NCBI RefSeq assembly: GCF_017498545.1
Contig: NZ_CP071793.1
Location: 3,472,001-3,536,000 of the forward strand
Reading direction: 5' to 3'
Source: Sulfidibacter corallicola
Lineage (GTDB): Bacteria; Acidobacteriota; Holophagae; Acanthopleuribacterales; Acanthopleuribacteraceae
DNA length: 64,000 nt
Positions 31,376 to 41,444 of the stretch are shown one piece after another. A program made the translations under genes and the position numbers. The stretch's first letter is position 1, and each line of letters opens with the position of its first letter. The notes beneath the pieces are model-generated. The model did not search any database, was not told where the DNA came from, and saw only the letters and a list, made by a program, of their open reading frames with translations.

Positions 31376-32224
31376 ATGACCACCCAGCTCAACGAACTCA
31401 ACGCCTACAAGTGTTTTGACGGCTGGTGCCGATTCTTCGAACACGACGCCACGTCCACTAAAAGCAAAATGCGCTTCAGTGTCTATCTTCCGCCGCAGCA
31501 CGAAGGCTGGCAGGTACCCGTGCTCTATTGGCTCAGCGGCCTCACCTGCACCGAGGAAAACTTCATGATCAAAGCCGGGGCGCAGCGGTTTGCCGCGGAA
31601 CACGGCGTCATGCTGGTGGTGCCCGATACCAGCCCCCGCGGCGAAGGCGTTCACGACGAACCGGAACGCTACGACATCGGCAGCGGCGCCGGCTTCTACG
31701 TCAACGCCACCCGCGACCCCTGGGCTCCCAACTACCGGATGTACGACTACGTGGTGCAGGAATTGCCCGCCATCATCCACGAACACTTCCACGCGCTGCC
31801 CAACGCCAGCGGCATTTTCGGACATTCGATGGGCGGCCACGGCGCGCTGATGATCTCCCTGCGCAACCCGGGCATGTTCCGATCGGTATCGGCCTTCTCC
31901 CCGATCAGCGCACCGTCCCAGGTTCCCTGGGGCCAAGATGCGTTTCGCGAATATCTCGGAAACGACGAAGAGGCGTGGGCCCAGTACGATACAGTCTCGC
32001 TCCTGAAAAAGGCCGAGAAACCGCTTCCCATGCTGATCGACCAGGGCCTCTCCGACGAGTTCCTGAAAAACCTGTTGCGCGTCGATCTGCTGGAAAAGGT
32101 CTGCAAGGAACGCGGCCACCAATTGACCCTCAACCTGCATCCGCGCTACGGCCACAGCTACTACTTCGTGGCCACCTTCATCGGCGAACACATCGCCTAC
32201 CACGCGGAACGCCTTCGCAGTTGA
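31376..32224 (+). CDS. frmB: S-formylglutathione hydrolase (esterase D family)
   Basis: Hydrolyses S-formylglutathione to formate and glutathione, the step after FrmA. 282 aa, normal length. Alpha/beta hydrolase with oxyanion segment WLSGLTCTEENF, nucleophile Ser in GHSMGGHGA (near 147), Asp in the DQGLSDEF region and catalytic His in PRYGHSYYF, all as in the family. The ATG at 31376 is 10 bases after GGAGG. Single-gene unit ending at a clear terminator. Together with frmA at 17881 it completes glutathione-dependent formaldehyde oxidation. Confidence 0.95.
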   Translation: MTTQLNELNAYKCFDGWCRFFEHDATSTKSKMRFSVYLPPQHEGWQVPVLYWLSGLTCTEENFMIKAGAQRFAAEHGVMLVVPDTSPRGEGVHDEPERYDIGSGAGFYVNATRDPWAPNYRMYDYVVQELPAIIHEHFHALPNASGIFGHSMGGHGALMISLRNPGMFRSVSAFSPISAPSQVPWGQDAFREYLGNDEEAWAQYDTVSLLKKAEKPLPMLIDQGLSDEFLKNLLRVDLLEKVCKERGHQLTLNLHPRYGHSYYFVATFIGEHIAYHAERLRS

Positions 32225-32709
32225 TCGCTGCGCCTCCAGGCGCACGAGCCTTGGAAAAGCCCGCCCCTGTCTCTCAGGTTCGCGGGCTTTTTTGCGCCCG
32301 GAATGGAGACGGCGGGGTCCCGCCCAAAACAGCAACGCGTTTAAAAGCAGACAAAAAACGTCTAAATATCGTCTTTTTTGAACTTTACACTCTAGATTAC
32401 CAAGGATTTTTGGACAGCGATCAAGGTATAATTCTCTGCCTATTCAGCAATAATCGTAGTCACTTTGAATTTCCCACTTGTCATACTTTGGCAAGAACAT
32501 TATGATGGCGACGAATTGAAAATTTATCGCGTTCCCCAACAAACGCCTTGTTGACGCGGAATGCGCCTGGGGTATCTTCCCACTATTCTCGCGACCCAGC
32601 CGTCGCGATATCGTTTTCGGCGATTCACGCGTTCCTCATCTTTCGGGCCCTTGGACGTCGTGACTCCCGGGATTCTTGCCTGGTCTCCCTCCCACCCAGG
32701 AGGTCGTGA
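32225..32709. other. Intergenic region before the RADAR-like operon
   Basis: 485 bp. It holds the frmB terminator and then an AT-rich patch (32340-32500) with a consensus TATAAT at 32427-32432, a candidate -10 for the downstream four-gene block. No good -35 sits 17 bp upstream, so an activator may be needed. Confidence 0.5.
32255..32294 (+). terminator. Terminator after frmB
   Basis: AAAGCCCGC / GCGGGCTTT (32256-32264, 32282-32290) followed by a T run; 30 bases after the stop. Confidence 0.85.
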
Positions 32710-35700
32710 TTGACGTCATCATCCAGCCAGTCCCTGCGTCTGCGCGAGCTGGAACATTTTGAAAAATTGGCGGAAGCATCCACGGGTTCCCTGCCGGGGG
32801 CGGTTCCGGCCACGGGAACCCCACCGGGATCCGATCCGCATCGCCAGGCCCTGGCACGCCTGGTGGACCACCTGGACGATCACCTCGTCGAGGTCGACCG
32901 GTCGCGGGCCTCGGGAGATCGAGGTACACCCGCCGCCCTCGCGGTCTTTCGCGCCCGCAACGGTCCACGCTCGCTGCTCTACGTGATCGTGACCCAACCG
33001 GGCCACATCCTCCTGGGCCACGCCAACGATCTGAGCCGGGTCCCGGTCGCTTCTCAACTTTCCCAATACGACCCCATGTGGCACGAAATCCTGTCGGTTT
33101 CGGTGACGGCCCGCTTCCTGGGCAACAAGTCCGATCTGTGGATTCTGGTGCGACAGCTCTCGCCGAACCAGGATGAAAAACCCTGTACCGTGGCCTATCA
33201 CGGGTTGGTGGGCGCGACCGACGACGGCCGCCTGATGCTGGAGCCGTCCTCCGACAATTGGCACCCCGAACCGGAGCCGAGCAAGACCGCCACGAGTCGG
33301 CGTTCGTCGCCCCAATGGCGGCCGCACCCTTCCGGAAAACTGCCCAAGCAAATCCGGTCCTGGCGCGTGTCCTGTTCACCGCTGACGGAACCCTTCGGCC
33401 TGATCCCCGAACGGGTGATGCGATTTCTCAACTGGCAGGAGAACAACCAAAACGACCACCTCAAGTTGGTGGTGCGCGGACGCCACCATCTGGCCACGCT
33501 CACCGGAGATGAAGTCAACATCGTGCCCCTCGCCAAGAACACGCGCATGGCGATGAGTCTGGAACGGAGCACGCCAGACCTCAAACCGCTGATAAGACTG
33601 CGCATGCAGCGGCGGGGCAAGCTCGGCGGGAAAAATCATCGATACCGCCCCGGGGGTCACGTGCGCGCGGTGGCACTGTACGATCCGGACCCCAACGACG
33701 CGATAGGCATCGCCAGTTGCGAGGACCACTACCTGTTCGGGTTCGCGCAAACGGGCAACACCTGGACGACCTCATGGGCGCATCCCTGCACCAAGCTGCC
33801 CGTCGCGCTGGAGTTCCTACCCGACGAGGAGCGAAAAACCTGGCCCGACCTGCTGGCCGTGCTGCACGATGGCTCCCTCAAGCGGTTTCGCCGCATCGAA
33901 AAGGGCCGGTTGCAGGCGGTCTGGGAACGGCTCTGGCGTGCCCTGGGCTTCGAAACCATGAATACGCTGCCCCATCCGCGACGGTCCTTTTTCAGAGGGG
34001 CCGAGCCGGCGGTTCGCAAGGCGGCGCTCCACGCGGAGATCGAGGAGGTCCTGGCCCACCTGACCGACGCCGACGAGGAGCGACTCGACCACGACTTGAC
34101 GGCGCTGAGCGACTGGTTTCATCCAAGCGAGAACCACACGGTGCTGCGCGACGGGATGGCCCGGTTGCTGGAAGCGTTCCGCGACTCCAAAAGACGTGCG
34201 TTGGGCCATCTCGCCTCCAGGAACGAGACCTTCCTGACGGTCCTGATTCAAGACATCTACAACCGGTCTCACCTATCCCTGAGAAACTCGATCGACCGCA
34301 TGGTCCGCAACACGGAATTCAATCGCGAAGAGCGGGAGCGGCCCGCGATCCGGTTCCTGCGCCGGATGGCCGTGCAATCGAAGGGCGAACTGTTTCACGA
34401 AACGCGGGCGCCACAAAGCATCGACGACACCATCTACCGGGCCGGGCTGGGCATCGAAAGTTGGGCGAACCCGCTCGTCATGGGCGACACGCAACGCATT
34501 TGGCAAGTGGACCACCTGGCGCAAACCGGGGTGGCCGGCAGCTTGATCGACGCGACCTCGCCCGAAGAAAAGCCCAGCGGCTGGGTGGCTTCGGCCGATC
34601 GACGCCAAATCCGTATTTTCCACTTGAAGGACGCCCGCCTGATTCACCGCGGCAACGTGCAGTTCATTCGTTTCAAAACCGATCGGATCCGCGACATGGA
34701 GCGCCTACCAGGACCGCGCGCGGACCGGCTTCTGGTGCTCACCCATTCGGGTGCATTGATCCTGTATCGGGTAGACCAAGACGGAGCCGGGGTGGAAGAA
34801 CGCGATCGCGTCACGTTCGAAAGTGCCGGCAATCCGCGCACCCTCGCGGTGTGTTCGTTCGGGGTGGACGACCAGCTAGCCGCGGTGGCCTTCGTGGAAA
34901 AGGGCCGCTCGCGGGTGGGATTCGTGCGGATCCGGGGATATGGGTTGGCACCGCCCGTCACCCATCACCTCGACCTGATGCGCATCAGCCATCTCGACCT
35001 GTCGATTCACGAAGAGCGTCCCTGCCTGATCGCCGCCACCGAATACGGTGGCCCGATTCACTGTTACCGCGCGAACACCGAATGCACCGAGCTGGTGCAC
35101 CACCAGTGGTTTCACATCATGCGCCAGGGGGCGACGGCGATTTCCTTCGACGAGGGCCGCGATCCACGATTCATCCTGGCGGGCGATCGCGAGGGCATGC
35201 TCTGGTGTATGCGCATGGACGCATCGCGCCAGACCCAAAAGCTGATCTGGACCCATCGCGTCGACCACGTGGTACACGACATCGAGCGGGTCTTCCACGA
35301 CAAGCGCCCGCACTTCCTGGTGGGCACCGAAAACTGCGATGCGCTGCTGTTCGAGGCCGAAACCGGCCGGCGCGTCTGGTCTCGCAAGCTGCCGTCGCCG
35401 GTACGCCGCATCAGCCGCATGCACGACGACCGCGAGGTGTTGGTGCTGGGCCTGCACAGCGGGTGGATCTCGCTGTTCTCGGACGATCCCCACCGCCACG
35501 CCACCCTGGACCGGGTGCGTTCCCTCTTCGAAAACCTGGAAGAGGTCGATCCGGGAATCCTCCAGGAAAAATGGGAGGCTCGCGATACGGGTTCGGTGCG
35601 CGGCATTTTCATGGTGGAAAACGAGGGCAAGAGTTACCCGGAAGCCCTGGCTTCGCTGGACACCCAGCCCCTGGCCCGCCAACGGCTGCTGCGCCACCTA

Positions 35701-38700
35701 GTCCAGACCAAGGCCAAACCCACGATCGACCCGCCGGCAGAGCTCCACGATCCCCTCGCCAACTCGGCGAACTTCTGCGAGGACCACCTCGCACGCACCC
35801 TCGCCATACTCGACTTCCGCGAACTCTATTTGATCCTCTCCTACCTGCCCGCCCAGTGGCACGCCTGGGACGAGCCGATTTGGCGCGCGTTGAAACAACG
35901 CGACCCCGATCCCGAAGACGAAGGCGAGGGTCCCTACGCGACCCGCGCGGTCGTCAGTTTTCTGCAACGCCGTGCCGAGCGGGATTTGACGCCGGCGCTG
36001 CTGGCGGAACTCTATCCCCACCTGGATCGACACGACGATTCATGGGTCAAGCTGGAAGTGGCGCGGGTGTTACTGGTGCTGATCGAGAAGCGTCGATCGC
36101 CCACCGAGCCCGAACCCTTCGTGGGCGACCTGATCGCACACCTGGTCGACTTCGATCCGGAGCTGGTGCCCCACCTGGAGGCGGTCATTCCGTTTCAGAG
36201 CCCGCTTCTGGGGTACCTGCAAAGCCTGACCCGGCTGGTCAAGGGTCTGGATGCCTCCCAGGGCGGCTTCTCCCAAGCCGATTTGAACCAGATCTCGGAC
36301 GTGATTCGCGCGGTCAATCGCGATCCACGCCCCTCGTTGTTGAGCAAACCCCTGTTGCAGCTCCTGAGCGCATTGGCCGACTGGTTCCAGATCGTGCGCA
36401 AGAGCCAGAACGGCGCCTGGGCGAGGTGGCGCAAAAAGGTGCTGAACGCGATGCGCGCGCTTTCCGAAGCGGTCGGTCACCTGCAAGCCGCCGATCCGCC
36501 CTTGGACATTTTGCTCACGGGCATTCGCAACCTGTTGGGTGAAGAACCGGTTCCCAAGGATCAGGAACCACTCGAACAACGCCACGCCTGGCTGGAGCGC
36601 CTGCGCAAGCGCAGCTACGGCCAATGGCGCAGCGGTCGCCCCCAACGACACCCTTGGGCCCCGCTGTTGGAGCGCCTGGTTTCGCTGTTTCAGGATTATT
36701 TGGACTACTTCATTCACATGGAGACCGAATCGGTTCTGGCGACCGTTCGCCCCCACTTGGAGCTGATCGGCCAGGACGGCGATCGCAGCCAGATTCGCCT
36801 CAGTCTCCGCGCGGTGCCCGAGGGGTTCCGGGTCTTGCGGGACGTCACACTGACCTTCGATGTGGACCACGGCGCCTCGGGCCTCGGCGAGCCGGGCCAG
36901 TTGGTCCACCAACAGGACGTGTTGCACTACCCCGATACCTTCTCCACGTTCGATTTCGGCTTGCACGGCTTGCGCGCCGAAGACCAGGCCTCGGTCACCA
37001 TCATCGCCCGGCTCGAGGCGGGCAACGGGTATCGCCACAAGGAAGCCTGGGAGTTCCCGATCAAAACCGAATCTCCGGGGGCCGGCTTCACCCTGTGGCA
37101 ATGGGCGCCAGACCTGCTGGGCGACTTTCTCAAGCAGATCAGCCAGTACCGCAAGGGCGCGGGCCTGATCGCCTTCGATGCGGAACTGGGTGTCGATCGG
37201 CTGATCTCGGCCTGGATCGACCAGAACAAATCCCGTTACCTGGATCTGGACGGCTTTCTGGCGGACTACGGCCCGGGCCGTCGCTACGATGCCACCCAAC
37301 TCCACCCGGAGTTGATCGTGGATCGGCTGAAATGCGAACTGGGCGATCTGGGCCCGGTTTCGCACGCATCGCGACCGGGCATCAAAGGGCTGAGTCCCCT
37401 GCTGCTGGGTCCGAGCCATCAACTGGAGGAGCGTCTGGCCGCCGGCGAGGCCCCGGAATTCCTGGAGAACTGGTTGCAATTCCTCCGGGAGTGGTCCGCG
37501 AACGGTCGCAAACCGGCGCTGCTTTGGCTGGTCTCCTCGCGACTGGCCAACAAGTGCCGCGGTTTGGGGCTGGGTCCCTTGAGACGCCACGCGGCCCACC
37601 TGTTCGTCAAGCAGCGCCTGTCGGCCCTCGCCGGCAACGCGAACCTGAACGAGCTGCTGGACAAGATCGGGGCCATCACCGGTCAGGACCGCGCCCAGTG
37701 CGCCGCCCGCTGCGCCGAGCTGGGCTGGGACCCGCGCTTCATCTTGAGCTGGCTCAACGGGGTCCGCATCCAACCCGATCGCGCCTCGATTCCGACCACC
37801 CAAATCCACGAACAACGCGCCATTCGCGATTGGATTCATTCGGACCTGGCTTGCCTGCAGCCGATGGAAACCATTTTCACGCTGTTCGGCGCCAGGGCCA
37901 ATTCGGTACTCGCATTTCACGACGTGGAGGAAGGGCATGTGGCGGCCCAGGACTACCTGTCCCATCCCCGCCAAAAGGCCAACAGGCCCAAGATCCTCCA
38001 GGAGAAGGGTCGACGGTTCAGTCGCGAGAGCCTGCGCAAACTGAAATCCGACGGACGCGCGAACAAACTTCGCATCGAAGGATTCGGCACGCGCGGAACG
38101 GTGGAGGAAAACGACAGCGGTTTGCGCGGCCTGGCCATGACGCAAAATCGTGCACGTAAAAAGGATCTTTTTCAGGTTTTGAAGCGGAACGGACTGGGCA
38201 CGGAAATCGGCGGTATCTTCCGGACGGGTGCCCCCTATCGTTCGATCATTCTGGAACTCTACGCGCGCTTCGCCGACGTACCTCCCCACGAACGCGACAC
38301 CCAGGTCTACCAGAACCTGTTGGGATCGGGTCGTTTCCCGTTGGAAAACATGACGATGTCCGATCTGTCCCGCAACGCACCGGAACAGTTGCACGACATG
38401 GTGCCCCACGCCCGCCTGGACGACCTCAAGAAGTTGCACCGCCTGACCACGCTGTGGGGGGACGAGGTGGAGGACGAGCAACGCGACCACCTGCTGCACA
38501 GCCTGTTCGGGGCGGTCCGCGTGATCAACGGCCACGCCCGCGGCCACTGGTACGCACCCCTGGGGCACCTACCCATTCCGGTCTTCGCGGTGGTCGAGGC
38601 GCCGCGGGGTACACCGAAGCATCCGGCCTGGTTTTTGGCCTGGGTTCCCAAGGGACGGGCACCGCAATTCAACCTGCTGCACGATCACCTGGACAGCGCC

Positions 38701-40278
38701 GCCAAGGCCCGTTGGGCCGAGGAAGATCAAGGCGCCAACCCGCCCGATACCCCCGGCGACGACCTCGAGAATTCGAGCACCATCGAGCCGATCCGCGACG
38801 ATTCGCCGCACCAGGCGGTACCCATTCGCATGGCCCTGCTGGGGCCGGGCCTTCCACCCAAAGCATTCGACCAACAATACCGGGTGGCGGTCCTCCAACC
38901 GCGCGACTTGATTCGGGCCGTGTACTCCGGCGACCTGCTCAAGGGCATGCACACCCGCATTCGCGCCCAAATGCGGTTGACCGCCCTGTCGCCGTTCCAA
39001 ACCAGCGGCGCGTTGCCGCCCGGCAGCCCGCTCTTCAAGGGGCGCGAGCAGGAACTGGATTTCATCTTCTCGCGCATCCGCAAGGTGAGCATCCTGATCG
39101 TGGGTAGCCGGCGCGTCGGCAAGACGAGCTTGTTGAATCGCGTCTGGTTTTGGGCGACGCGGCAATCGGATCTACTCCCGATCTACTTGGACCTGCAAGG
39201 TATCCGCGATCGGCACGGCTTCGAGGAAACCCTGCGCGACGCCCTGCGCCACGACACCCGCGAAGAAGTGCGGGCGATGGCCGATCGCGATGTGCGCGAG
39301 CTGGTGCAGGCGGCGCGCGCCAACGGCCGCACGGTCCTGTTCTGCCTCAACGAAATCGATGGTTTGGTGCACTACGACCGCGACTACCTGGAGACGTGGC
39401 GCGGCCTCAACGAGCGGGAGGGCACGCGCTTCCTGATGGTCGGCTATTCGGCGATCAGTCACCTGGGCGATCCGCGCTCCTCCTTCTTCCACTGGACCGA
39501 AGGTCTGGACTTCGAGGGCAAGGCGATCGCCCTGACCTCGCTCTCGCCCCAGGGGGCCAAGGGCATTCTCGACCTGCTGGTGACCTCGGACCTGCCACTC
39601 ACCTGGCGCGCCGAGGAAGAACGCGAGGCCGCCCACAAACTCTGTATGGCGCGCGGTTACCGCATTCCCTGGGTGTTGCAGCGTTTCGGCCAACTGATCG
39701 TGGAACACATGGAGCGGGCCCGCCGCACCGAGTTGACCTACGACGACGTAGCCATGATCCTCGACCACGAGGGCCAGGTCGTGTGGCAATACATCGACAG
39801 CATCAATTACAACAGCATCGCCCACGAAGAACACCTGCTCGGGCACTCGGCCGGTTTCAAATTGATTCTCTACTCGCTGGCGCGGGTCCGTTACTTTCTG
39901 GGCGGCCCCAACGCCCCGATTCGCGATCCCAACCTGCACAAACGCACCCCGTTCGGCCGGGATCTCGGCTTTACCGTCGGCGAAGCCCGTCAAAATATCC
40001 TGGCGTCCATGGAACGCCTCCTGATCGGTCGGGAGTACGCCCTGCTGGCGCGCTGGGTCGAACGCTTGGACTTGGCCAAAGTCTTGCGTCTACTTACGTT
40101 GACTCTCATGCTGGAACCAGACCCCAAGGTCAAGGATCGCTATGGTTTCATGCTGCACATCCTGCCGCTGGAACTGCAACAGAAATACGGTCAAAGCGAC
40201 CCGACGCTCGACAGCCTGATCGTGGAGCATTCGATCGAATTTCTGAACCTGCTTCGCAATGGACCTCAACGCCACTGA
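32710..40278 (+). CDS. Giant beta-propeller / helical-repeat / P-loop NTPase protein
   Basis: 2522 aa, cytoplasmic, no signal or membrane segment. TTG start at 32710 seven bases after AGGAGG. Regions by pattern: beta-rich N-terminus with propeller-like strands (about 280-410, LLAVLHDGSLKRFRR), a helical insertion (about 420-560), a beta-propeller-like region (about 590-930, with FLVGTENCDALLFEAETGRR and VLVLGLHSGWISLFSDD), HEAT-like helices (about 950-1340), a beta-sandwich (about 1350-1455), a long alpha-helical part, and a C-terminal NTPase. The NTPase has LFKGREQELDFIFSRI, Walker A GSRRVGKTS at 2132-2140, and LFCLNEIDGL as Walker B. This layout is that of signal-transducing NTPases with sensory repeats. 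It begins a tightly spaced block ending in RdrA/RdrB-like genes, so a sensor or regulator of that system is inferred. Confidence 0.85.
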   Translation: MTSSSSQSLRLRELEHFEKLAEASTGSLPGAVPATGTPPGSDPHRQALARLVDHLDDHLVEVDRSRASGDRGTPAALAVFRARNGPRSLLYVIVTQPGHILLGHANDLSRVPVASQLSQYDPMWHEILSVSVTARFLGNKSDLWILVRQLSPNQDEKPCTVAYHGLVGATDDGRLMLEPSSDNWHPEPEPSKTATSRRSSPQWRPHPSGKLPKQIRSWRVSCSPLTEPFGLIPERVMRFLNWQENNQNDHLKLVVRGRHHLATLTGDEVNIVPLAKNTRMAMSLERSTPDLKPLIRLRMQRRGKLGGKNHRYRPGGHVRAVALYDPDPNDAIGIASCEDHYLFGFAQTGNTWTTSWAHPCTKLPVALEFLPDEERKTWPDLLAVLHDGSLKRFRRIEKGRLQAVWERLWRALGFETMNTLPHPRRSFFRGAEPAVRKAALHAEIEEVLAHLTDADEERLDHDLTALSDWFHPSENHTVLRDGMARLLEAFRDSKRRALGHLASRNETFLTVLIQDIYNRSHLSLRNSIDRMVRNTEFNREERERPAIRFLRRMAVQSKGELFHETRAPQSIDDTIYRAGLGIESWANPLVMGDTQRIWQVDHLAQTGVAGSLIDATSPEEKPSGWVASADRRQIRIFHLKDARLIHRGNVQFIRFKTDRIRDMERLPGPRADRLLVLTHSGALILYRVDQDGAGVEERDRVTFESAGNPRTLAVCSFGVDDQLAAVAFVEKGRSRVGFVRIRGYGLAPPVTHHLDLMRISHLDLSIHEERPCLIAATEYGGPIHCYRANTECTELVHHQWFHIMRQGATAISFDEGRDPRFILAGDREGMLWCMRMDASRQTQKLIWTHRVDHVVHDIERVFHDKRPHFLVGTENCDALLFEAETGRRVWSRKLPSPVRRISRMHDDREVLVLGLHSGWISLFSDDPHRHATLDRVRSLFENLEEVDPGILQEKWEARDTGSVRGIFMVENEGKSYPEALASLDTQPLARQRLLRHLVQTKAKPTIDPPAELHDPLANSANFCEDHLARTLAILDFRELYLILSYLPAQWHAWDEPIWRALKQRDPDPEDEGEGPYATRAVVSFLQRRAERDLTPALLAELYPHLDRHDDSWVKLEVARVLLVLIEKRRSPTEPEPFVGDLIAHLVDFDPELVPHLEAVIPFQSPLLGYLQSLTRLVKGLDASQGGFSQADLNQISDVIRAVNRDPRPSLLSKPLLQLLSALADWFQIVRKSQNGAWARWRKKVLNAMRALSEAVGHLQAADPPLDILLTGIRNLLGEEPVPKDQEPLEQRHAWLERLRKRSYGQWRSGRPQRHPWAPLLERLVSLFQDYLDYFIHMETESVLATVRPHLELIGQDGDRSQIRLSLRAVPEGFRVLRDVTLTFDVDHGASGLGEPGQLVHQQDVLHYPDTFSTFDFGLHGLRAEDQASVTIIARLEAGNGYRHKEAWEFPIKTESPGAGFTLWQWAPDLLGDFLKQISQYRKGAGLIAFDAELGVDRLISAWIDQNKSRYLDLDGFLADYGPGRRYDATQLHPELIVDRLKCELGDLGPVSHASRPGIKGLSPLLLGPSHQLEERLAAGEAPEFLENWLQFLREWSANGRKPALLWLVSSRLANKCRGLGLGPLRRHAAHLFVKQRLSALAGNANLNELLDKIGAITGQDRAQCAARCAELGWDPRFILSWLNGVRIQPDRASIPTTQIHEQRAIRDWIHSDLACLQPMETIFTLFGARANSVLAFHDVEEGHVAAQDYLSHPRQKANRPKILQEKGRRFSRESLRKLKSDGRANKLRIEGFGTRGTVEENDSGLRGLAMTQNRARKKDLFQVLKRNGLGTEIGGIFRTGAPYRSIILELYARFADVPPHERDTQVYQNLLGSGRFPLENMTMSDLSRNAPEQLHDMVPHARLDDLKKLHRLTTLWGDEVEDEQRDHLLHSLFGAVRVINGHARGHWYAPLGHLPIPVFAVVEAPRGTPKHPAWFLAWVPKGRAPQFNLLHDHLDSAAKARWAEEDQGANPPDTPGDDLENSSTIEPIRDDSPHQAVPIRMALLGPGLPPKAFDQQYRVAVLQPRDLIRAVYSGDLLKGMHTRIRAQMRLTALSPFQTSGALPPGSPLFKGREQELDFIFSRIRKVSILIVGSRRVGKTSLLNRVWFWATRQSDLLPIYLDLQGIRDRHGFEETLRDALRHDTREEVRAMADRDVRELVQAARANGRTVLFCLNEIDGLVHYDRDYLETWRGLNEREGTRFLMVGYSAISHLGDPRSSFFHWTEGLDFEGKAIALTSLSPQGAKGILDLLVTSDLPLTWRAEEEREAAHKLCMARGYRIPWVLQRFGQLIVEHMERARRTELTYDDVAMILDHEGQVVWQYIDSINYNSIAHEEHLLGHSAGFKLILYSLARVRYFLGGPNAPIRDPNLHKRTPFGRDLGFTVGEARQNILASMERLLIGREYALLARWVERLDLAKVLRLLTLTLMLEPDPKVKDRYGFMLHILPLELQQKYGQSDPTLDSLIVEHSIEFLNLLRNGPQRH

Positions 40279-40351
40279 GCCGCACTTGTGCGACATCATG
40301 TCGCCCCCGCCATGTATTTCACGAGCTGGAACCCGTTTAAAAGGAGCCATT

Positions 40352-41443
40352 TTGAGTCACGCCTCAACGGACACCCATCTGGTCGACCACCACGGTCACA
40401 TCACCTGGGATCAGGGTCGCGTTCACCCGTTGATCCACTTTTATGCGAAAGGCAACTACCAGCGCCTGCCGCAAAAGCGCAAGTTCGTCAGCGCCCAGGC
40501 ATTGAACGCCACTCCCAACGTCCTCGTTTTCGGCGAGCCGAGCGGTGGTGGGCGATCGTTCCTCAAATGGTTCAAGAGCCGGCAGGCGGATCCGTGGTTG
40601 ATGGTGCGGGGAAGTGAGTGGAGCCAGCAGGATTTCGCGACCTCCGAGCACTTCGAAGATCCCGAATTGAGGCCCGTGCTGGATCTGTTGCAACACTTCG
40701 GCGATCCCGAAACGACCGACCGTTTGGCGCTCATCAAAAAAGCCTGCCGCGCCTTTTTGGATTGGTCGCGGCATCACGACCACGATCACTTCACCCTGAT
40801 CATCCGCGAGTACCGCGGCCTGCACCTGCAGTGTGCCGAGGAGATCGCCACCTGCCTGCGCCGCCTCCGCGACAACGAGACCTACAACTGTCTCCACGTA
40901 TTGATCGTCAGCCACTCGGAGACGGCCTTCCTGTCCAAGGCCACCAGCTCGGACTACATCAGCTTCTGCGAATGCTACCGCTTGCCGTTCTTCACCAAAA
41001 AGGAAGTGGCGGCGCTGGCCCGTCACCACCAGCCCGAGAGCGATCTGTCCCACCTGATCTACGACATCATGGAGACCACGGGCGGTCATCCGTTGATCAC
41101 GCGCCATTTCTTCCAGTTGTTGGAGAATCACGAGGACCTTACCGACCCGGACACGGTGGATGCGGTCCTGGGTGAATTGATCGCCTCACCGCCGGAGGTC
41201 ACCTCCTTCTGGTGCAACGACCTGAAACAGACGCTGGCGGAAAAGCCCCACCTGAAAACGGCGCTGAAGGAATACAAGGCCGGTAAATCGGTGGGCGTTT
41301 CGTTGTACCGCGACATTCCCAACGACGAGCGCCTGCTGATGATCGGCGGCTGGATTTCGCTGACCCACCGCAACCGTTGGGGCATCACCTCCCGATTCCA
41401 CCAGAACCTGGCCGACCGGGCCCTGTTCGAGATGGAGGCCTGA
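40352..41443 (+). CDS. STAND/AAA-like protein with degenerate P-loop
   Basis: 363 aa, soluble. TTG start at 40352, five bases after AAGGAG; the earlier in-frame ATG at 40259 lies inside the previous gene without a site. The fold pattern matches AAA-like STAND proteins: beta strand plus GEPSGGGRSF (61-70) where the Walker A Lys is replaced by Arg, LIIREYRGL in place of a Walker B Asp/Asp, a strand with HVLIVSHSE, then TTGGHPLITRHFF and a winged-helix end (GGWISLTHRNRWGI). It resembles the C-terminal NTPase of the giant neighbour but probably does not hydrolyse ATP. Two bases before the next start; part of the four-gene block. Confidence 0.75.
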   Translation: MSHASTDTHLVDHHGHITWDQGRVHPLIHFYAKGNYQRLPQKRKFVSAQALNATPNVLVFGEPSGGGRSFLKWFKSRQADPWLMVRGSEWSQQDFATSEHFEDPELRPVLDLLQHFGDPETTDRLALIKKACRAFLDWSRHHDHDHFTLIIREYRGLHLQCAEEIATCLRRLRDNETYNCLHVLIVSHSETAFLSKATSSDYISFCECYRLPFFTKKEVAALARHHQPESDLSHLIYDIMETTGGHPLITRHFFQLLENHEDLTDPDTVDAVLGELIASPPEVTSFWCNDLKQTLAEKPHLKTALKEYKAGKSVGVSLYRDIPNDERLLMIGGWISLTHRNRWGITSRFHQNLADRALFEMEA

Positions 41444-41444
41444 C

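Noticed and set aside
36070..38568. 832-codon frame antisense to the giant NTPase gene
   Set aside because: Long only because of GC bias; no start site and no domain.
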